A DNA stretch of 49,596 nucleotides from Beijerinckia sp. L45 (GTDB lineage: Bacteria; Pseudomonadota; Alphaproteobacteria; Rhizobiales; Beijerinckiaceae), in the NCBI RefSeq assembly GCF_009765775.1, contig NZ_LMUU01000251.1, forward strand, positions 52,770 to 102,365. Direction: 5' to 3'. Position 1 is the first letter of the stretch; each line of letters opens with the position of its first letter. The position numbers and the translations under genes were made by a program. The notes beneath the pieces were generated by a model that saw nothing but the letters and a program-made list of their open reading frames with translations, was not told the origin of the DNA and did no database searches. Shown piece by piece: positions 44,296 through 49,596 of the stretch.

Positions 44296-44746
44296 CGAGC
44301 GCTTTCAGGACGGTGGCGATGCCATCGGGGTCGGGACGGATCCAGGTCAGGGCTGGAGGCAAGCGCCGTGCGTCCGTATCGGGCGCCATGAAAAAATGAC
44401 AGCCTGTCTCGACAGCGGTCGCGATGTGGATTGCATCCGGCAGCCTCTGGGGGTGGCTTTGCCTTAATGGCGCGGTTCGCAAGAGAACTGTACGAGATAT
44501 CGGTCTCAACGCGATGAATGCACCCTCGTCGAACAGAGGCAGGTAAAGATCCTGTCGTTCCTCAATCGTCATGGCGCCAGCCGCCTTGATAGGTGCCAAA
44601 AGTTCCGCAAGTGTCAGTTCGCTTGTCACTGCTTCGAGCGGGTAGCGCGCGAGATCCGCGAAGAAGTCGCGGAACAACCCAGGCCGCGGTCCGGCAAATT
44701 CGAATGCGTGGATGAAAACGCCGGTATCAAGATAAACGAGCGGCAC
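44288..44746 (-). CDS. PIN-domain VapC-type toxin within the yej operon
   Basis: 152 residues. Active-site acids are present: Asp in VYLDTGVFIHAFE, Glu in TSELTLAELLAPI, Asp in RLPDAIHIATAVE and Asp in APDTDARRLPPAL. It starts at GTG 44746 directly after the antitoxin TAG, with aaggtag as ribosome site, and its TGA overlaps the yejF ATG by 8 nt. Its place inside yejABEF is unusual. Expected activity: Mg-dependent RNase. Confidence 0.87.
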
Positions 44747-44995
44747 CTACCTTCGATCCGTCCATTCATCACGTATGGCATCGATGTGGGCCGCGACCTC
44801 TTCGTCAGTGGCGAATGAGGGGCGAGCTTTCGCAAATAACGCGTCCAACGAAAACGGCGTCTTGCCAGCGGCGGGCTCTGACTTTCCAGGTGCCAGCTCG
44901 ACCGTAATTCGAACATCGTCCGTCGGCTCAAACCCCTCGCGCAAATCCTCGGGCAGCGCCGCTACGGGATAGTGCTCGCGTACGATCCGGTTCAT
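44747..44995 (-). CDS. Antitoxin partner of the yej-operon PIN toxin
   Basis: 82 residues. Pattern: VREHYPVAALPEDLREGFEP, VRITVELAPGKSE, then FAKARPSFATDEEVAAHIDA and IRDEWTDRR. The C-terminal helix with D-x-x-RDEW resembles the tails of antitoxins paired with PIN toxins. Whether the N-terminus is a DNA-binding fold is unclear. It ends TAG immediately before the toxin GTG. It lies 33 bp downstream of yejE on the same strand. Confidence 0.78.
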   Translation of the reverse strand: MNRIVREHYPVAALPEDLREGFEPTDDVRITVELAPGKSEPAAGKTPFSLDALFAKARPSFATDEEVAAHIDAIRDEWTDRR

Positions 44996-45028
44996 CGCTT
45001 GTTCTCCGCGCTCGATCCTACCACAGGC

Positions 45029-46210
45029 TCAAACCAGCGTCTTTCGCGGATCGAAGGCGTCGCGGACGCCCTCGCCAATGAAGATCAGCAGGGACAGGAT
45101 CGACGCGATGCAGAGGAAGCCGGTGAGACCGAGCCAGGGTGCTTCCGTATGCGATTTGCCTTGCAGCAGCAGCTCGCCGAGCGACGGCGAGCCCGGCGGT
45201 TGCCCGAAGCCCAAAAAGTCGAGGGCGGTGAGCGACGTGATCGAGCCGTTGAGCACGAAGGGCAGCAGCGTCAGGGTCGCGACCATCGCGTTGGGCAGCA
45301 CGTGCTTGACCATGATGGTGAGGTTGTTGAGACCGAGGGCGCGAGCCGCCTTCACATACTCGAAGTTGCGCGCGCGCAAGAACTCGGCGCGGACGACGTG
45401 GACGAGCTGCACCCAGGAGAACAGCAGCAGGATCCACAGCAGCACCATCACGCTCGGCGCGATGACGGACGAGATGATGATCAAAATATAAAGATGCGGC
45501 AGCGCCGACCAGACCTCGATGAAACGCTGGAACAGCAGATCCGTCCAGCCGCCGAAATAGCCCTGCACCGCGCCGGCGGCGACGCCGATCACCGACGACA
45601 GCAGCGTCAGCGCCAGGCCGAAGAGGATCGAGACGCGGGCGCCATAAATCATCCGCGCCAGCACGTCCCGGCCCTGGTCGTCGGTGCCGAGCCAGTCGTA
45701 TTCCAGCGCGCGGCAGCCGCGGTTCGGTTCGCCCGGCTTGGTGAAGCGCACGGCCGCCGCCTCGCACTGCTGCTGGCTCAGCAGCCACGTCGGCGGCGAG
45801 GGGGCCGGCCTCGGGAGGGCGTAGTTGATCGTCTGGAAGGAGAAGCGCACCGGCGGCCACAGCATCCAGCCATGCGCGTTGATCTCGTCGGCGATATCCT
45901 TCACCCGGTACTCGGTATGCGCCGCGAAGCCGCCGAACTTTTCCTCCGGGTAGTCCTGAAAGACGGGAAACAGGATTTCGCCTTTGTAGGAGACCATCAG
46001 CGGCCGGTCGTTGGCGACGAATTCGGCGCAGAGCGACACGCCGAAGATGGCGAGAAAGATCCACAGGCACCAGAAGCCGCGGCGGTGCTGGCGGAAAATC
46101 GCCAGCCGGCGCTGGTTGATCGGGGTGAGCCGGAAGCGCGACGCCGGGACGGGGGGGGCCAGGCGGGGCGCGGCGAAGCCGACGTCGGTGCGGAGCACGG
46201 GCGCGCTCAT
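45029..46210 (-). CDS. yejE: Peptide ABC transporter permease YejE
   Basis: 393 residues, binding-protein-dependent permease. An N-terminal membrane segment (FWCLWIFLAIFGVSLCAEFV) precedes a large periplasmic part and five further segments; the EAA-type loop is VKAARALGLNNLTIMVKHVL. The ATG at 46210 shares its A with the yejB stop TAA (TAATG), so translation is coupled. It imports oligopeptides and, in some bacteria, microcin C or antimicrobial peptides. Confidence 0.95.
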   Translation of the reverse strand: MSAPVLRTDVGFAAPRLAPPVPASRFRLTPINQRRLAIFRQHRRGFWCLWIFLAIFGVSLCAEFVANDRPLMVSYKGEILFPVFQDYPEEKFGGFAAHTEYRVKDIADEINAHGWMLWPPVRFSFQTINYALPRPAPSPPTWLLSQQQCEAAAVRFTKPGEPNRGCRALEYDWLGTDDQGRDVLARMIYGARVSILFGLALTLLSSVIGVAAGAVQGYFGGWTDLLFQRFIEVWSALPHLYILIIISSVIAPSVMVLLWILLLFSWVQLVHVVRAEFLRARNFEYVKAARALGLNNLTIMVKHVLPNAMVATLTLLPFVLNGSITSLTALDFLGFGQPPGSPSLGELLLQGKSHTEAPWLGLTGFLCIASILSLLIFIGEGVRDAFDPRKTLV

Positions 46211-47295
46211 TAGACCTCGCGCTTTTCGAAATCGATGCGCGGATCGATCCAGGTGTAGGTCAGGTCCGACAGCAGGTTCACGACGAGGCCGAGTAGCGCG
46301 AGGATGTAGAGGTTGGCGAAGACTACGGGATAGTCGCGGTTGACCACCGAATTGAAGGACAGCAGGCCGAGCCCGTCGAGCGAAAAGATCATCTCGATGA
46401 GAAGGGCGCCGGAAAAGAAGGCGCTGATGAAAGCGCCGGGAAAACCGGCAACGACGATCATCATCGCGTTGCGGAAGACGTGGCCGTAGAGCACCCGGCG
46501 CTCGGACAGGCCCTTCATCCGTGCCGTCTGCACGTAGGATTTCTTGATCTCGTCGAGGAAGGAATTTTTCGTCAGGTTGGTGATCGTGGCGAAGGCGCTC
46601 AGCGTCAGCGACAGGATCGGCAGAAAAATGTGCCAGAGATAGTCGCCGACCTTACCGACCAGCGTGAGCTGGTCGAAATTGTCCGAGGTGAGGCCGCGCA
46701 ACGGGAAGATCTGCCACACCGAGCCGCAGAACAGGGTGACGAGCAGCACCGCAAAGAGAAAGCTCGGGACGGCATAGCCGACGATCACCACGGCCGAGGT
46801 CCAGATGTCGAAGCTGGAGCCGTCGGTCACCGCCTTGCGGATGCCGAGCGGGATCGAGATCAGGTAGGAGATCAGGGTCATCCACAGGCCGAGCGAGATC
46901 GACACCGGCAGCTTGTCCTTGATCATCTGCAAAACCGGCTGGTCGGAAAAGTAGGACCGTCCGAAGTCGAAGCGGGCGTAGTTCCACAGCATCATCGCGA
47001 AGCGTTCGGGCGCCGGCTTGTCGAAGCCGAACTGCTTTTCCAGCTCCTTGATGAACGCCGGGTCGAGCCCCTGCGAGCCCCGGTATTTGGACGAAAAATC
47101 GCCGCCGCTCGCCGCGGTGCTGCCGCCGCCACCGCCGAAATTCGCGGTGGCGCCAGTGTCGGTGCCCTGGAGTTGCGAGAGAATACGTTCGACGGGACCG
47201 CCCGGCGCGAACTGCACGATGACGAAGGATATGAAGAGAATCCCGACGATCGTCGGGATCATCAGGGCGATCCGGCGGAGGATGTAGGCGAGCAT
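46210..47295 (-). CDS. yejB: Peptide ABC transporter permease YejB
   Basis: 361 residues with six membrane segments. The N-terminus MLAYILRRIALMIPTIVGIL is that of oligopeptide permeases; a periplasmic part with QLQGTDTGATANFGGGGGST is Gly/Ser-rich. The EAA loop is KKSYVQTARMKGLSERRVLY. It pairs with YejE to form the pore. It starts 10 bp after yejA. Confidence 0.95.
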   Translation of the reverse strand: MLAYILRRIALMIPTIVGILFISFVIVQFAPGGPVERILSQLQGTDTGATANFGGGGGSTAASGGDFSSKYRGSQGLDPAFIKELEKQFGFDKPAPERFAMMLWNYARFDFGRSYFSDQPVLQMIKDKLPVSISLGLWMTLISYLISIPLGIRKAVTDGSSFDIWTSAVVIVGYAVPSFLFAVLLVTLFCGSVWQIFPLRGLTSDNFDQLTLVGKVGDYLWHIFLPILSLTLSAFATITNLTKNSFLDEIKKSYVQTARMKGLSERRVLYGHVFRNAMMIVVAGFPGAFISAFFSGALLIEMIFSLDGLGLLSFNSVVNRDYPVVFANLYILALLGLVVNLLSDLTYTWIDPRIDFEKREV

Positions 47296-47305
47296 CGCTT
47301 CGCTC

Positions 47306-49201
47306 TCAGTGAGTCGACAGGTCGGTCTTCTTGGCCTTGGCCTCGTCGTACCACCATGTGGCGATCTCGTTCAGTCCATATTTCGGGTTTTGCGCCGGCC
47401 GCCCGAACAGGTCCCAATAGGCGACGAGATGGTTCGCCTTGTTCCACATCGGCACCCAATAGTGCCCGGCGCGTAGCACCCTGTCGATGTCCTTGCAGAC
47501 GGTGGTCAGCGTCTCTCGCGTGTCGGCGACGAGGGCCTTGGCGATGAGATTGTCGATGGCGGGATCCGTGATGCCGCACAGGTTGCGCGATCCCGGAATC
47601 TTGGCCGCCTCGGAGCCGAACACGTCGCGCAGGCTCTCGCCCGGCGTGAAGCCAAAGCCGAAACGCTGGGTGACGACGTCGAAGTCGAAGTCGTCGGTGC
47701 GCCGCTTGTACTGGGCCGCGTCGACGATGCGATAGCGCGCGTCGATGCCGAGCAGGCGGAGGTTGCGGATGAAGGCGCCGGTATGCGGCTCGAGCCCACC
47801 GTCAAAATCGAGGAACTCGATGTCGAGCGGCTTGCCGTCCGGTAGCAGCAAGGTGCTTCCCTGGCGCTTGCAGCCGGCGGCTTCGAGAAGCCCCAGCGCT
47901 TTTTTGAGCAAAGCGCGGTCGGCGCCTGAGCCGTCGGACTCTGGGGGGACGTAGACCGGCCCGAAGACATCGGGCGGCAGCGTGGCACGGAACGGCTCGA
48001 GGTATTTCAGCTCGTCGGGGCCGGGCGCGCCAGCCGCTTCCATCGGCGAGTTCTGGAAGTAGGAGACCGTGCGCTTGTAGACGCCATACATCAGGTTGGC
48101 ATTGGTCCACTTGAAGTCGAAGGCGTAGCCGATCGCCTCGCGAATACGCGGGTCCCGAAACTTGTCGCGGCGGGTGTTGAAGAACCAGCCCTGGGTGCCG
48201 TTCGGCGTATCGTCCGGCAGCGTCTCGCGCTTGACCCGGCCGCTCGTCGCCGCGGGAAAATTGTAGCCCGTCGCCCAGGTGGCTGAGGTGAACTCTTCGC
48301 GGAAGGTGAAGACGCCGGCCTTGAACGCCTCGAAAGCAATCTTGCGGTCGGCGAAATATTCGTAGCGCACCGTGTCGAAGTTGGCGGTGCCGATGTTGAT
48401 CGGCAGGTCCTTCGCCCAGTAGTCCGGCACGCGGGTGAAGCTGATGTAGCGGCCTTGGACGAAGGGCCCGACCTTGTAGGCGGACGAGCCGAGCGGCGGC
48501 TCGAGGCTGGTCTGGTCGAACGGCTGCTTGGCGTAATAGGCGGCGCTGAAGATAGGCAGGCCGGCGACGAGAAGTGGCGCCTCGCGGCTGCGCGTCGGCT
48601 TGAAGCGCACGGTCACGACGTCATCGCCCTCGGCCTCCGCCGACTCGACGTCGCGCAGCGGCATGCGGAACGAGGGGTGGCCCTTGGTCTTGAGGATGTT
48701 GATCGAGAACACGACGTCCTTGGCCGTCAGCGGCGAGCCGTCGTGGAAGCGCGCTTCCTTGCGCAGGCTGAAGCGATAGAGCGTCTTGTCCGGCGACACC
48801 CGTACCGATTTGGCGACGAGGCCGTAGAGCGCGTCCGGCTCGTCGGCATTGCCCGTCATCAGCGAATCGAAGATGAGCGCCATGCCCGCTGCGCCGTCGC
48901 CCTTGAGGATGAAGGCGTTGAGCGTGTTGAAGGTAGTAAAGTTCTGGTTGCCGGCGGTGTTGCTGATCTGAAGCACGATCTGCCCGCCCTTTGGCGCGAC
49001 CGGATCGGCATAAGGCAGGTGCGGAAACCCGGCCGGCAGCCCGAGATCGCCGAAGACGGAGAGCCCGTGCGCCTCGACACCGTCGGGCACTGCAGCCTGC
49101 GCCAAAGCCGTACCGCGCAGAATTGTCGGAAAAACAAAGCCGCCGAGGGCCAGAGCAAGGGACGAGCGCCTGGTGATCGTCGGCGGAAGCTTTGCGGTCA
49201 A
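47306..49201 (-). CDS. yejA: Peptide-binding protein YejA, exported
   Basis: 631 residues, extracellular solute-binding protein family 5. Starts at TTG 49201 with cggag upstream. The leader holds a twin-arginine TRRSSLALALGGFVFPTIL and a likely cleavage after TALAQA. The mature part carries the typical GLVAKSVRVSPDKTLYRFSL, TAKDVVFSINILKTKGHPSF and ATWWYDEAKAKKTDLSTH end. It captures oligopeptides in the periplasm for YejBEF. First gene of the yej operon here. Confidence 0.95.
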   Translation of the reverse strand: MTAKLPPTITRRSSLALALGGFVFPTILRGTALAQAAVPDGVEAHGLSVFGDLGLPAGFPHLPYADPVAPKGGQIVLQISNTAGNQNFTTFNTLNAFILKGDGAAGMALIFDSLMTGNADEPDALYGLVAKSVRVSPDKTLYRFSLRKEARFHDGSPLTAKDVVFSINILKTKGHPSFRMPLRDVESAEAEGDDVVTVRFKPTRSREAPLLVAGLPIFSAAYYAKQPFDQTSLEPPLGSSAYKVGPFVQGRYISFTRVPDYWAKDLPINIGTANFDTVRYEYFADRKIAFEAFKAGVFTFREEFTSATWATGYNFPAATSGRVKRETLPDDTPNGTQGWFFNTRRDKFRDPRIREAIGYAFDFKWTNANLMYGVYKRTVSYFQNSPMEAAGAPGPDELKYLEPFRATLPPDVFGPVYVPPESDGSGADRALLKKALGLLEAAGCKRQGSTLLLPDGKPLDIEFLDFDGGLEPHTGAFIRNLRLLGIDARYRIVDAAQYKRRTDDFDFDVVTQRFGFGFTPGESLRDVFGSEAAKIPGSRNLCGITDPAIDNLIAKALVADTRETLTTVCKDIDRVLRAGHYWVPMWNKANHLVAYWDLFGRPAQNPKYGLNEIATWWYDEAKAKKTDLSTH

Positions 49202-49307
49202 AGGTCTCGATCTCCGGGGGTGGCGGCGTCGCCGCTTTCATCACCGGTGATTGTGTCGCTTTTGTCGCCCCGCCGCCAGCCTCGGCGGCGAGGTTTCGAG
49301 CATCAGC

Positions 49308-49596
49308 CTACTTCTGCTCGGCCGGATATTGCGGATCGGCTGCTTTGTAGGGTTCGCCTGGCGCCGAGTCCGTCGGGCCCGGCGCTGCCGTCAGTGGCAG
49401 CGGTTCAGGCGGCGGCGCTGCGGGCTCGGATTGAGCCGGCTGCTCGGCCGGGTATTGCGGGTCGGCGCCTTTGTACGGCTCGCCGGCACCGGGTTCCGCC
49501 GAAGCCGGTCCGGGCGTCGCTGCTGCAGGGGCCGGCGGCGGCGATGCTGGCGCAGGCGGGGCCGGCGGTTCTGGTGCGGGATTCGGCGGGGCGGCC
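49308..49596 (-). CDS. C-terminal part of a Pro/Ala-rich protein with repeated motif
   Basis: The frame is open on the minus strand from the right edge to TAG at 49308-49310, giving the last 95 residues. The composition is Pro, Ala and Glu (PAPEPPAPPAPASPPPAPAA). The motif GEPYK-[GA]-ADPQYPAEQ occurs twice, the second copy ending the protein (PAEQK). It is probably the disordered tail of a secreted or envelope protein whose main domain is outside the window. No start lies within the window. Confidence 0.65.
   Translation of the reverse strand, partial: AAPPNPAPEPPAPPAPASPPPAPAAATPGPASAEPGAGEPYKGADPQYPAEQPAQSEPAAPPPEPLPLTAAPGPTDSAPGEPYKAADPQYPAEQK

Overview
The window is GC-rich, gene-dense chromosomal DNA of an alphaproteobacterium, most likely a member of the Hyphomicrobiales (Rhizobiales) near Bradyrhizobiaceae/Xanthobacteraceae. 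This rests on the gene set: the two-component pair chvI-chvG followed by a short HPr kinase, an EIIA-Man-type protein and HPr; a MucR/Ros-type regulator; an NDUFAF5-like methyltransferase; yejABEF; a TTAA-N7-TTAA CtrA-type box; and a dispersed palindrome resembling those of Bradyrhizobium relatives. I see no rRNA, tRNA, CRISPR array, insertion sequence or prophage.

Layout. 0-4.4 kb: a partial phosphodiesterase, an alpha/beta hydrolase, small proteins and a metallo-beta-lactamase-fold hydrolase. 4.6-7.7 kb: four consecutive coiled-coil proteins of unknown role, the least explained block of the window. 7.8-10.5 kb: Tat-exported oxalate decarboxylase, a palindromic repeat, a small protein and a ketopantoate reductase. 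10.6-13.8 kb: an AT-richer accessory stretch with the phage-defence toxin-antitoxin pair DarT/DarG, then a mazE-mazF-DUF429 series whose mazF has an in-frame amber codon. 14.0-19.4 kb: carB and greA, a Phd/VapC-type pair and a methyltransferase whose start overlaps the toxin stop. 19.7-24.9 kb: a degenerate receiver-domain protein, a SIMPL protein, rlmN, a LysR regulator with divergent small enzymes, and mucR. 25.2-31.4 kb: acetyltransferase, TonB, sulfotransferase, polA. 31.4-36.8 kb: small proteins, a DUF1003 membrane protein, 3-hydroxybutyrate dehydrogenase, an oxalate/formate-type transporter and two FMN-binding split-barrel proteins. 37.2-41.1 kb: chvI, chvG, hprK, EIIA and HPr. 41.1-49.6 kb: extensin-like lipoprotein, arfB, the yejABEF peptide importer with a PIN-domain toxin-antitoxin pair inserted between yejE and yejF, and the end of a Pro/Ala-rich protein with a repeated motif.

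How genes work together. chvI/chvG/hprK/EIIA/HPr form a known alphaproteobacterial envelope-stress and phosphotransfer regulatory block. yejABEF imports oligopeptides. The oxalate decarboxylase and the oxalate/formate-type carrier, 25 kb apart, could both serve oxalate use. Four toxin-antitoxin modules lie in 35 kb, and in three of them the toxin reading frame overlaps, or once overlapped, the start of a downstream non-toxin gene. That recurring arrangement, the four-gene coiled-coil operon and the mazEF-DUF429 module are the best candidates for undescribed biology.
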